From Nymphaea colorata (lineage: Eukaryota; Streptophyta; Magnoliopsida; Nymphaeales; Nymphaeaceae): a stretch of DNA of 60,000 nt. The first letter of the stretch is position 1, and every line of letters starts with the position of its first letter. The position numbers and the translations under genes are program-made. The notes below the pieces were generated by a model. The model was not told the DNA's origin. It worked only from the letters and a program-made list of their open reading frames with translations, and searched no databases. Location: the NCBI RefSeq assembly GCF_008831285.2, contig NC_045147.1:9952334-10012333 (forward strand), written 5' to 3'. Positions 54,189 to 57,290 of this stretch are shown one piece after another.

Positions 54189-56864
54189 ATAGATACATTT
54201 AGAATGCATACAATCTAATATTCTAACACACGCTACATCCACAATAGTCTGTTTCATACGACCAATATGAGGATCTGATCACGCCTTCCACATAGGCGTG
54301 ATCAGGTCCTCCTTCACACGGCACGCCCAACCCCTATTCCCTCACTGTCTCCTTATTGGGTGATAAGAGGGAATAAGGAGTAGCGATGACAAGAGAGAGG
54401 ACGAAAAAGAAAGGAACTCACTTGGCTGTTCGCCGGAAAGATAGTCGCCGGAGAAGATGGTCGCCGGAGAAGGTCACCGGAAAGCGCACCCTGCCGTCGA
54501 CGCCCACACCCGCTCTGATACCATGTTGCGAGAGAGAGAGAGAGGCAGCAAAAAGTTCGAGTTCATTACGTGACCCTAATCTCTATTAAGAGATTAGGGT
54601 TAGGGAAAATTACAAGAGAAGTCTACTAAAAATAACAAAACATTTAAAGAGATCCTCCCTAACTTCCTAATATTTCAGAAAACCCCTTTTTGTATCTTTA
54701 ACAGGTACTTTAGTAAGATTCAGGTGTCGCTGCACCCACACCTAAAGTGGGTACTTGGACACACTTGGGTACTTTTTAGTTTGAGCTGATTCAAAGTCCA
54801 AACCATAGACACAAATAACGTGTTCAGAGTTTTAAACGGCGAGGTTTTTCTCAGATATAATACAGCGAGCTTGAAAAAAATGGGAAAAAAACTTGAAAAA
54901 TATGGTAATTTTTAAAAAATTTTAAAAAAAATTAAAATGGGAAAAATAAAATAAGCGAGAAACTAATAACACAAACATCAAAAGATAAGTATATTTGCAA
55001 CAAATAAAAAATAGAAAATGAAAAAAAACTGTTTGGCATTAAAAAATGAAAAAATAAAAAAAGTGAAAAAAAGCGTTAATGCTTTTTCTTATCGCATTTT
55101 TTTGAAAAAAATGCCTTTTTTGTGACACTGTTCCAAACTACTTAATTTTACTTTATTTAATTTTTTCCTAAGGTTTCACTTTGTTTTTTAAAGTTATTGT
55201 TCATTAACATATAATGTTGTTATTTATACCACTTGTTTATTTAAATGTTGCTTTCATTATCATTTTTTGGGTGTTATTTTGCACATATAGACATACATAT
55301 CCTACCTTATCCTCATACCCACATTTTCTAAAGTTACCATATTTGTACCTTGACCCAAATTGTACCCTTTACCCATGTGACTTAGATGCTAGTAACTGCT
55401 TTCTCTCTCACCCACACCGAGACAGTGAATGGTAACTTATCCTGCTTTCCTGGCAAAACCCAAGACAAATTGATAGCAAAAATGTAATTTTTAGCATCTG
55501 AGATAGATTATGATAATATTTTCACATTGCAAAAGCCTCAAGCTATGATTAATTTACTATATCCTTCAAGGTTTGACCACGTCAACAAGAAAAGTTTAGA
55601 CTTGTTGATGACCTGAACAACTATTGCATCATGTCAGTGAACTGCCCAAAAATGGTCTGGAAACATGAAAGTTGCATTGGTTCCATAGGAATTTTCCCTG
55701 AAGGTGCATCTTTATAGAATTAAGCACCAGACTAATCACCTGAAATCTTGCAAAGCTGCAAAAAATCAAGAAAGGTTGTCTTCTCATAGACGTGTCCGCA
55801 TGAATTTTTAAAAAAATTATTTTCTGATAAATATCCATCTAGTTAAGGGATGATTTGATCATGAAAGGCTGCAAATGACTCCAGAATAATTATCTTCTCA
55901 TAGACATGCACCTGTAATTAGTGGTTTTTATCAGGCCTTACTGTTGAGACACAGAGTAACAAAACTCTGCCGGTGCTGTCCTTCATGGACTACCAGTTGG
56001 TCAAATCGCCTTCTCACATCCAATGGGCCAGAGACATGGTAATGGTCAGTCGAAAGTTGGCCAGCCCATGCATTTTGCTCTAGAAACCGCTATAGGGCTG
56101 CGTGCAACTGGTGTCAACCCTGTACATAGCTTGTGGCTGGCACTCTTTGTTGCTAAACAGGCTTGACCAGCGGCTACCCATTCTATTAATTTTGGCAGAC
56201 CGCTATAGGGCTGCGTGCAACTGGTGTCAACCCTGTACATAGCTTGTGGCTGGCACTCTTTGTTGCTAAACAGGCTTGACCAGCGGCTACCCATTCCATT
56301 AATTTTGGCAGACCGCTATAGGGCTGCGTGCAACTGGTGTCAACCCTGTACATAGCTTGTGGCTGGCACTCTTTGTTGCTAAACAGGCTTGACCAGCGGC
56401 TACCCATTCCATTAATTTTGGCAACCCATTGTGCAACCTGTTACGTACGTTCAGGGCATGATACTAAAGTATTGTTCCTCGGCTATGTTGAAACTGCAAA
56501 GGACAAAAATAATGCAAAAGATGTACTCCAGTTCCCGTTCTCAGAGGGTATAAGAAGTTAAGCTAATTGTGCATGATACATGTGTTGTGTTTTAATATGC
56601 TTTAATGTTCTTGCAGAAAGCTTAGCCTCTATTCACTTTTCCTCGCAGGTATTAGTTGATCCGAATCAGTTCTTTGGACCGGGTTCTGTGGCGGATGCAG
56701 TAGAATATCTACATTCTGGTGAAAGCCTTGGAAAGGTATTTATGTTTCTATACCCGACTACCACATGATGAATGCTTGGGTCCTCATCTCCACGTGCTAT
56801 TTGTGTCGTCCAGGTGGTTGTCTGTATGGATCCAAGTTTCAGTAAGCAGAGAGCAAAATTGTAA
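1196..56864 (+). CDS. NQR: SDR / zinc-type quinone oxidoreductase fusion, NQR/ARP-like (16 exons, 5' end outside window)
   Basis: Sixteen exons joined by GT-AG introns read in consistent phase for about 555 residues to a TAA at 56862-56864. The first half is a classical SDR: ICINSAG (NNAG-like motif), VNL helix Asn, NIGSASG catalytic Ser, and YSATK (YxxxK). The TGxxxGxG cofactor motif must lie upstream of the window. The second half is a medium-chain quinone oxidoreductase domain: [19 protein letters not shown], the Rossmann segment [33 protein letters not shown] and a typical [10 protein letters not shown]...GK end. From family knowledge, this two-domain protein matches Arabidopsis At1g49670 (NQR/ARP), and its second half resembles PTGR3/ZADH2. 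Both halves are expected to use NAD(P)H; the physiological substrate is not evident. The C-terminus AKL fits a PTS1, implying peroxisomes (inference). The coding part is only about 3% of the span; introns reach 22 kb and are packed with antisense copia elements. Confidence 0.93.
1378..5959. other. Intron, left of copia A
   Basis: Mostly AT-rich sequence without a credible coding frame. A GC-rich patch at about 3240-3550 and a run of CACCCGTACCC-like repeats at 3770-3842 resemble common plant dispersed repeats. A GAA-rich patch lies at 4260-4470. The 4590-5120 stretch could be a very old transposon remnant, but no domain is recognisable. Confidence 0.5.
5729..5764. repeat. Compound (TA)n-(GA)n microsatellite
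   Basis: Alternating TA followed directly by GA dinucleotides; intronic. Confidence 0.9.
5965..6183 (-). repeat. Copia A 3' LTR
   Basis: 219 bp, ends TGTTGCAG...TTTCAACA as read on +. Compared with the partner it lacks about 13 bp in the AT-rich middle and has a shorter GA run. The polypurine tract complement CTCCCCCTCAAGCT starts at 6184. Confidence 0.95.
6191..10395 (-). pseudogene. Copia A gag-pol, broken
   Basis: Starts at [10 protein letters not shown] and ends at a stop just before the polypurine tract. Order: gag, zinc knuckle [14 protein letters not shown], protease, integrase HHCC (WHLRLGHP...CEACQLGKH), RT ([22 protein letters not shown]), RNase H ([17 protein letters not shown]). 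In-frame stops lie at 10093, 9214, 8752, 8503 and 7244, and a frameshift near 7595. The protease motif is DSEAS instead of DSGAS, so the catalytic loop Gly is lost. It is closest to element B. It cannot make its own proteins. Confidence 0.93.
11110..11121 (-). other. Copia A primer-binding site
   Basis: Reverse complement reads TGGGATCAGAGC, one base from the TGGTATCAGAGC complement of plant initiator tRNA-Met used by the other elements here. Confidence 0.9.
11122..11350 (-). repeat. Copia A 5' LTR
   Basis: 229 bp, nearly identical to 5965-6183 apart from small indels and a few substitutions. Followed by the AATTT duplication. Confidence 0.95.
11512..11617 (+). CDS. NQR: NQR-like exon b (SDR catalytic Ser and YxxxK)
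   Basis: Acceptor AG at 11510-11511, donor GT at 11618. It reads [24 protein letters not shown] (catalytic Ser) and PVYSATK (catalytic Tyr and Lys), and ends in phase 1. The complete N-S-Y-K tetrad argues for an active SDR half. Confidence 0.94.
11753..11829 (+). CDS. NQR: NQR-like exon c (SDR)
   Basis: Acceptor AG at 11751-11752, donor GT at 11830. It reads [20 protein letters not shown] then NVLCPE, the SDR segment after the YxxxK helix with the strand leading to the nicotinamide loop. Phase 1 in, phase 0 out. Confidence 0.94.
11830..12599. other. Intron, nothing recognisable
   Basis: 770-bp AT-rich intron with a degenerate internal repeat around 12060-12330; no coding or transposon signature seen. 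Confidence 0.6.
12600..12687 (+). CDS. NQR: NQR-like exon d (SDR C-terminal)
   Basis: Acceptor AG at 12598-12599, donor GT at 12688. It reads [20 protein letters not shown] then FLPMEMIID. This is the SDR substrate-loop region. Phase 0 in, phase 1 out. Confidence 0.92.
12688..13208. other. Intron, nothing recognisable
   Basis: 521-bp T-rich intron. No features beyond splice sites. Confidence 0.6.
13209..13395 (+). CDS. NQR: NQR-like exon e (SDR end and inter-domain linker)
   Basis: Acceptor AG at 13207-13208. The donor is GTAAG at 13396, chosen over the overlapping GT at 13394 because only it keeps phase with the next exon (LKV|IVRNL). It encodes [20 protein letters not shown], then a basic linker and [10 protein letters not shown]. 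The next exon is 22 kb away. Confidence 0.92.
13396..14569. other. Left end of the 22-kb intron
   Basis: AT-rich, no recognised element until degraded copia gag sequence becomes alignable near 14570. No gene seen. Confidence 0.5.
14909..15307. mobile_element. MITE in copia F gag (hAT-like, tentative)
   Basis: About 399 bp of very AT-rich DNA with degenerate inverted ends (AGTGTTACAC / GTGACACT...) interrupting gag. The candidate 8-bp duplication is TTTTTGGT (14901-14908) versus TTTTTTGT (15308-15315), 7 of 8 matching. It contains ATATCGTGATATT and ATATCGCGATAT palindromes. Confidence 0.6.
15769..16276 (-). repeat. Copia F 5' LTR
   Basis: 508 bp, TGTAAACAGG...TTCTAACA on +, preceded at 15757-15768 by a primer-binding site complement (ACTCTGATACCA). 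The same LTR family occurs as a solo LTR at 36774-37935. Confidence 0.85.
16552..16769 (-). repeat. Copia X 3' LTR
   Basis: 218 bp, TGTAGAAACGG...GCTTCAACA. Differs from the 5' LTR by roughly a dozen substitutions and several short indels, so X is clearly older than Y. Confidence 0.93.
16797..17083 (-). repeat. Copia Y 3' LTR
   Basis: 287 bp, TGTAGAAATATGC...TATTCTAACA. About eight mismatches to the 5' LTR by eye (roughly 3%). Confidence 0.95.
17078..21376 (-). pseudogene. Copia Y gag-pol, one frame with three stops
   Basis: Start chosen at [13 protein letters not shown]. The whole polyprotein stays in one frame, interrupted only by in-frame stops at 20969 (TAG), 19526 (TGA, in the integrase TDNA-EYV motif) and 18167 (TGA, in RT LKQSP-AWF). 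Domains: gag, knuckle [14 protein letters not shown], protease DSGATHHM, integrase [17 protein letters not shown], RNase [15 protein letters not shown]. The terminal codons run through the polypurine tract and stop inside the LTR. Aligning with Z, the stops replace Arg or Gln codons. Confidence 0.93.
21684..21970 (-). repeat. Copia Y 5' LTR
   Basis: 287 bp. Contains TTATATAA at about 21855-21862, a candidate minus-strand TATA box. The primer-binding-site complement GCTCTGATACCA is at 21672-21683. Confidence 0.95.
21976..26290 (-). pseudogene. Copia X gag-pol, broken
   Basis: Starts at [17 protein letters not shown] near 26290. Gag, protease-to-integrase pieces ([29 protein letters not shown]), RT ([24 protein letters not shown]) and RNase H are all recognisable but spread over different frames. 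Stops include 25730 and 22375, and there are several frameshifts. Integrase HHCC reads LRHIP where relatives read LGHxP, a further change in the zinc-binding region. Same family as Z. Confidence 0.9.
26993..27232 (-). repeat. Copia X 5' LTR
   Basis: 240 bp, TGTAGAAACAG...GCTTCAACA, next to the primer-binding-site complement GCTCTGATACCA at 26981-26992. Confidence 0.93.
27311..27559 (-). repeat. Copia Z 3' LTR
   Basis: 249 bp, TGTAGAGATACG...CTATCAACA, similar in layout to X's LTR (GTGGAAAACCCTCAAC block, GGACCCGAAACCC end). Confidence 0.9.
27554..31884 (-). pseudogene. Copia Z gag-pol, nearly intact (one frameshift)
   Basis: Start at [17 protein letters not shown] (31884). One frameshift near 31670 in gag, after which a single frame of about 1,370 codons is open to the end. 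Domains: gag; zinc knuckle [14 protein letters not shown]; protease [10 protein letters not shown]; integrase HHCC (WHERFGHLP...CDVCQFAKH) and core ([27 protein letters not shown]); RT with [13 protein letters not shown] and [11 protein letters not shown]; RNase [16 protein letters not shown]. The stop TGA lies within the first six bases of the LTR. Confidence 0.93.
32116..32235 (-). repeat. 45-bp GC-rich tandem repeat in Z leader
   Basis: Units 32116-32160 and 32161-32205 differ at one base; a third partial copy follows to about 32235. The core is GACGCTGGGCGGAAGCGGCT. The surrounding 31960-32240 is also a degenerate array of GCTGGGCGGAA-like words. Confidence 0.9.
34635..35051 (-). repeat. 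Copia D 5' LTR (right end approximate)
   Basis: Begins TGTAAATCC next to a decayed primer-binding-site complement (GCTCTGCTGCCA). It contains the block around GTTGCTAGAAATCTGGTTGTTGG also seen in F's LTR. The end at TTTGACA is my best guess; no TSD found. Confidence 0.55.
35456..35582 (+). CDS. NQR: NQR-like exon f (start of oxidoreductase domain)
   Basis: Acceptor AG at 35454-35455 and donor GT at 35583. It reads [20 protein letters not shown] then [12 protein letters not shown], the GroES-like N-terminal fold of the medium-chain reductase family. Confidence 0.93.
35707..35784 (+). CDS. NQR: NQR-like exon g
   Basis: Acceptor AG at 35705-35706, donor GT at 35785. It encodes [20 protein letters not shown] then FDAGFE, 26 codons in phase 0. 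Confidence 0.93.
35995..36096 (+). CDS. NQR: NQR-like exon h
   Basis: Acceptor AG at 35993-35994, donor GT at 36097. It encodes [18 protein letters not shown] then [16 protein letters not shown], 34 codons. Across the splice the motif reads GFE-AVG; most family members have GxEGxG, so one conserved Gly is Ala here. Confidence 0.93.
36201..36296 (+). CDS. NQR: NQR-like exon i
   Basis: Acceptor AG at 36199-36200, donor GT at 36297. It encodes [20 protein letters not shown] then [12 protein letters not shown], 32 codons, the segment preceding the Rossmann fold in quinone oxidoreductases. Confidence 0.93.
36508..36582 (+). CDS. NQR: NQR-like exon j (Rossmann motif)
   Basis: Acceptor AG at 36506-36507, donor GT at 36583. 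It encodes [12 protein letters not shown] then [13 protein letters not shown], the NAD(P)H-binding glycine motif, 25 codons. Confidence 0.94.
36774..37935 (-). mobile_element. Solo LTR of family F, split by a hAT MITE
   Basis: Begins TGTAAACCAG and ends ATTCTAACA. The middle matches F's LTR (GGAGATGGCTGTTGGGCCAG, ACCATATATCAAGCAACCAA). Flanks ATCAC and ATGAC match 4 of 5 as a TSD. The LTR proper is about 437 bp without the MITE and its duplicated 8 bp. Confidence 0.85.
37156..37872. mobile_element. hAT-type MITE, 717 bp
   Basis: Perfect 10-bp terminal inverted repeats CATAGCCACA...TGTGGCTATG and a perfect 8-bp target-site duplication ATATGAAA (37148-37155, 37873-37880), interrupting a solo LTR. 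The 8-bp duplication is diagnostic of hAT-like transposition. No transposase coding, so non-autonomous. Carries ATATCACGATAT-type AT-rich palindromes near its right end. Confidence 0.92.
38134..38407 (-). mobile_element. Solo copia LTR with internal duplication
   Basis: TGTTACGG...ATATCTAACA, 274 bp, flanked by perfect TSD ACTAA (38129-38133, 38408-38412). Resembles the LTRs of A and B (GAGAG run, CCTAATCTC...AGAGATTAGGG). Its first ~80 bp are tandemly duplicated (38134-38213, then from 38214). Confidence 0.85.
38495..38506 (-). other. Primer-binding site of a decayed LTR element
   Basis: GCTCTGATACCA directly followed by TGTAAACC at 38507, the arrangement of a copia 5' end on the minus strand. 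The LTR end and coding region could not be delimited. Confidence 0.6.
40866..41038. repeat. Direct duplication, ~63-bp match at 110-bp spacing
   Basis: 40866-40929 and 40976-41038 share GAAATT(A/G)CATGTC(G/A)GCTTCTTAAATT(A/G)ATTG(G/C)CATCATGAAGGCATTTCAATTTG with few mismatches; the flanking GTCCAC also repeats. Confidence 0.8.
41382..41501 (+). CDS. NQR: NQR-like exon k
   Basis: Acceptor AG at 41380-41381, donor GT at 41502. It encodes [20 protein letters not shown] then [20 protein letters not shown], 40 codons of the Rossmann domain. The basic GGKRK after the second strand could favour NADPH (inference). Confidence 0.93.
41872..42000 (+). CDS. NQR: NQR-like exon l
   Basis: Acceptor AG at 41870-41871, donor GT at 42001. 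It encodes [19 protein letters not shown] then the VIGMISQ segment, 43 codons. Confidence 0.93.
42439..42516 (+). CDS. NQR: NQR-like exon m
   Basis: Acceptor AG at 42437-42438, donor GT at 42517. It encodes [20 protein letters not shown] then AKSQTV, 26 codons. Confidence 0.93.
42742..42999 (-). mobile_element. Solo copia LTR, TSD GATAA
   Basis: TGTGAGAAAC...CGTCTAACA, 258 bp, flanked by perfect GATAA (42737-42741, 43000-43004). The GGTCC...CCAGACCC...ATTACA...CTAACA end resembles Y's LTR and gives the same antisense orientation. No internal region, as expected after LTR-LTR recombination. Confidence 0.88.
43708..43794 (+). CDS. NQR: NQR-like exon n
   Basis: Acceptor AG at 43706-43707, donor GT at 43795. 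It encodes [20 protein letters not shown] then NLFSAGKLK, 29 codons. The following intron is 12.9 kb and carries the B/C nest. Confidence 0.93.
44016..44195 (-). repeat. Copia B 3' LTR
   Basis: 180 bp, TGTTGCGAGAG...TCTTTAACA, two mismatches to the 5' LTR by eye. Polypurine tract complement CTCCCCCTCAAGCT follows at 44196. Confidence 0.96.
44203..48419 (-). pseudogene. Copia B gag-pol, three lesions
   Basis: Starts [14 protein letters not shown]. Gag is separated from pol by a 1-nt frameshift near 47660 inside the zinc knuckle (FQC...[12 protein letters not shown]). Pol is then open for about 968 codons to an in-frame TAG at 44764 in RNase H, and the same frame continues to YAPA and stop. 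Protease DSGASRH is intact, as are [12 protein letters not shown] and HHCC (WHLRLGHP...CDACQLGKH). Integrase lacks five codons (QQNGV) near 46485, shortening the D-to-E spacing from 35 to 30 residues. Likely inactive. Confidence 0.94.
48867..49380 (-). repeat. Copia C 3' LTR
   Basis: 514 bp, TGTAAATCAGG...TATTCTAACA, containing a long (AT)n run. The polypurine tract complement CCCCCCCTCAAAC begins at 49381. Confidence 0.96.
49394..53485 (-). CDS. Copia C gag-pol polyprotein, intact frame
   Basis: About 1,363 residues from ATG at 53485 ([13 protein letters not shown], matching F's gag start) to a stop just before the polypurine tract. Approximate order: gag 1-250; zinc knuckle [14 protein letters not shown] near 265; protease DSGASFHM near 345; integrase HHCC (WHQRLGHSN...CNDCIKAK); integrase core with FRSDSGGEF and AERKHRH; acidic linker rich in Asp; RT with [13 protein letters not shown] and [11 protein letters not shown]; RNase [18 protein letters not shown] and STEAEYRAM. 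The integrase D-to-E spacing is exactly 35. QQNEVAER departs from the usual QQNGVAER, FAPFAR from FAPVAR, and DVKNVFLNG from DVKNAFLNG. Encodes all functions needed to copy itself through RNA and reintegrate. Confidence 0.95.
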   Translation of the reverse strand: MDDKVSSLSFPKLSSTNYIQWARTMEHFIRSKSLWGLVDGTKLEPQLVLTKVVDGRAMELDGTEKEKVMTEYNKKWEEWSVGHHKIITWILTCVDNATSGQISKLNSALEAWEYLKKTHTMRDVAYMHHVQLKIHNLQQGDRSIKDYVAEMDQLYDELSIFEPHWTQDLILREKQIQRDKFYKFIIGLRPEFDGVKTALLHRSKTPSMNEAIAELQMEENCLCLDKEKVNNVLATSRPGAHLRPYRPPHFNRTYEGVRRKVICYHCQEEGHTKPRCPKLRIFDKRSNVAAPIQEERKDASSFQLDQLISALQPFLKGGDTPSTLGATVASTSTSKYSWIIDSGASFHMTPCRSLLTECTKNDSYSFVKTADGTSLEIDFIGNLDLAFGSKTLKVPQVRHIPKLSLNLLSFSQIADLGFDIIFSQSKCLIQDRVSKKTIGEGFRTKDLYYIDFLDLSRPSCNISKKCDIQTWHQRLGHSNIEKMSHLPFMENFCQKNFHCNDCIKAKMKALPFDNRNFIAQKSFDLVHSDVWGPAPIMSKGGLLYYVIFIDDFSRHTWVYFLKHKSEVFTNFKNFYNMIYTQFGTNIKVFRSDSGGEFMSNEFQQFLKEKGVVHQRSCPNTPQQNEVAERKHRHIIETARALLLSKNVPKNFWAEAVLTSTYLINKMPTKLLKHISPFEKLHHVKPNYNRLKVFGCKCFVLSDKDDKLSSKATCCVFIGYSETQKGYRCYDMERDKVYVSRNVIFLENEDGFKDEPKKLEDYTFLWTNDIDDDDDIDDDEPDKIVEVPIEEVNNDNSTNIIPPKEILVYRRRDPQNQETNQSLPRRSQRHTRPPQRFISYESFSPKFRACIMAHHSFYEPSSYLEAKEDPNWIEAMDLELKALESNETWDIVSLPMGKKTIGCRWIYKIKTRSDGTLERYKARLVAKGYAQEYGIDYEETFAPFARMTSVRTLIAIASIKHWTIFQMDVKNVFLNGHLQEEVFMSAPPGFDLPQNKVLRLKKALYGLKQAPKAWFDKFSSVMFNQGFQSCYSDTAMFVKTTSVCVIVLLLYVDDMVITGSDDEGIIEVKHFLNKCFQMTDLGRLTYFLGIEVAYSKQGYLLSQMKFASELVDKTGISDDKVVDTPEALRVKMKIDDGEILENPTPFRQIVGALSYLSITRPDIAHAVHVISQFQQRPTSVHMGAAMRIVRYVKNTINKGLFLSSSSTLELVAYTDADWGGDPNNRHSTTGFCVFLGDSLISWRCKKQHKVSLSSTEAEYRAMATTTMEIVWLKSLLKVMGIDIKDPVKLCCDNKSAIYIASNHTFHERTKHIEMDCHYVREEFLQKNIDLSYVSSEYQLGDFFTKALAAARFNFLLNKLSVITP
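53719..53730 (-). other. Copia C primer-binding site
   Basis: Reverse complement TGGTATCAGAGC, an exact match to the plant initiator tRNA-Met primer sequence; directly adjoins the LTR. Confidence 0.95.
53731..54228 (-). repeat. Copia C 5' LTR
   Basis: 498 bp; shorter than the 3' LTR mainly in the (AT)n tract. Confidence 0.96.
53914..53923 (-). promoter_or_regulatory. Candidate TATA box of copia C
   Basis: CTATATATAG within the 5' LTR, reading the same on the minus strand. Its position inside the LTR is compatible with the element's promoter; the start site is unknown. Confidence 0.45.
54524..54703 (-). repeat. Copia B 5' LTR
   Basis: 180 bp, about 99% identical to 44016-44195, although the two now lie 10.3 kb apart because of C. 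Confidence 0.96.
54820..55133. mobile_element. AT-rich MITE-like insertion (tentative)
   Basis: About 314 bp, very A-rich, starting GTGTTCAGAGTTTTAAACGG and ending TTTTTTGTGACACTGTTC. It shares the GTGACACTG end and the AACGG(C/T)GAG(G/A)TTTTTCT start with the 14909 element. Flanks CAAATAAC and CAAACTAC match 6 of 8. Confidence 0.45.
55134..56086. other. Intron sequence, no gene
   Basis: AT-rich. The 55300-55380 stretch (TACC...ACCC words) together with 54725-54770 looks like the two ends of an old dispersed repeat split by the 54820 MITE. Otherwise nothing recognised. Confidence 0.45.
56087..56423. repeat. 113-bp tandem repeat, three copies
   Basis: Units 56087-56199, 56200-56312 and 56313-56423, beginning CCGCTATAGGGCTGCGTGCA and ending AATTTTGGCA(GA). 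Units 1 and 2 differ at one visible base (TTCTATT versus TTCCATT); the third is near-identical. Lies 226 bp before exon o. Open frames through it are by-products of the 113-bp period. Confidence 0.95.
56649..56735 (+). CDS. NQR: NQR-like exon o
   Basis: Acceptor AG at 56647-56648, donor GT at 56736. It encodes [20 protein letters not shown] then LHSGESLGK, 29 codons, matching the conserved C-terminal helix of the family. Confidence 0.92.
56814..56864 (+). CDS. NQR: NQR-like terminal exon p (AKL C-terminus)
   Basis: Acceptor AG at 56812-56813. It encodes [16 protein letters not shown] followed by TAA at 56862-56864. The final strand VVVCMDP is the usual family end; the AKL tripeptide after basic residues is a plausible PTS1. 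Confidence 0.9.
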   Translation: MVVCMDPSFSKQRAKL

Positions 56865-56920
56865 ATGTTCGCATGTGCAGAGAAGAATGACTTCGTGCCA
56901 ACTTGCATACAATTCTGAAA

Positions 56921-56926
56921 AATAAA
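56921..56926 (+). terminator. Candidate poly(A) signal of the NQR-like gene
   Basis: AATAAA lies 57 nt after the stop codon, in an AATAAAATAATA stretch. Its position suits a short 3' UTR. Another AATAAA-like site lies near 56971. Not proven. Confidence 0.4.
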
Positions 56927-57263
56927 ATAATACCATCCTTGGAGAAGTTGCATACGGGTCGCTGCTTGGATAATAAACATCAGGTCTTGTATGAATTATT
57001 CCCTGGAGATTACATGGATATAAATGGACGGCCGTCTTGTTCTAGTTTTGAGGCTGTACATTCAGTATATTATCTCTTCAACACATAAACGGAGCTGTTC
57101 AATCCTCTAACCTCTAAGCTTGCCATTGACAAAATCATCAGCAATGAAGCATCTCGCTTATATAAAATATCATAATCTCAAAGCCAAGCTACAGTCATCA
57201 ATGCAAGATGGAGAGAGAGAGAGATGCTTAAATAGATGGTGTGAGAGTATATGATAAATCTAC

Positions 57264-57290
57264 TTCTCTCTCTCTCTCTCTCTCTCTCTC
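57264..57290. repeat. (CT)n microsatellite
   Basis: Uninterrupted CT/TC dinucleotides of about 27 bp. Confidence 0.95.

Larger units (their letters stand above)
48867..54228 (-). mobile_element. Copia C, full length, apparently intact
   Basis: LTRs of about 500 bp, perfect TSD CACGC (48862-48866, 54229-54233), perfect primer-binding site, polypurine tract and one uninterrupted gag-pol frame. It is nested in B. LTRs differ by only a handful of substitutions plus AT-microsatellite length. Confidence 0.97.
44016..54703 (-). mobile_element. Copia B, full length, interrupted by C
   Basis: 180-bp LTRs at both ends, perfect TSD GGTAC (44011-44015, 54704-54708), primer-binding-site complement GCTCTGATACCA at 54512-54523. 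C is inserted in B's leader between LTR and gag. Same family as A. Confidence 0.96.

Noticed and set aside
56046-56407. Short open frames with repeated peptide on the minus strand
   Set aside because: They are translations of the 113-bp tandem repeat; no independent coding support.
56087-56423. CRISPR-like array
   Set aside because: Contiguous 113-bp repeats without spacers in a plant nuclear intron.
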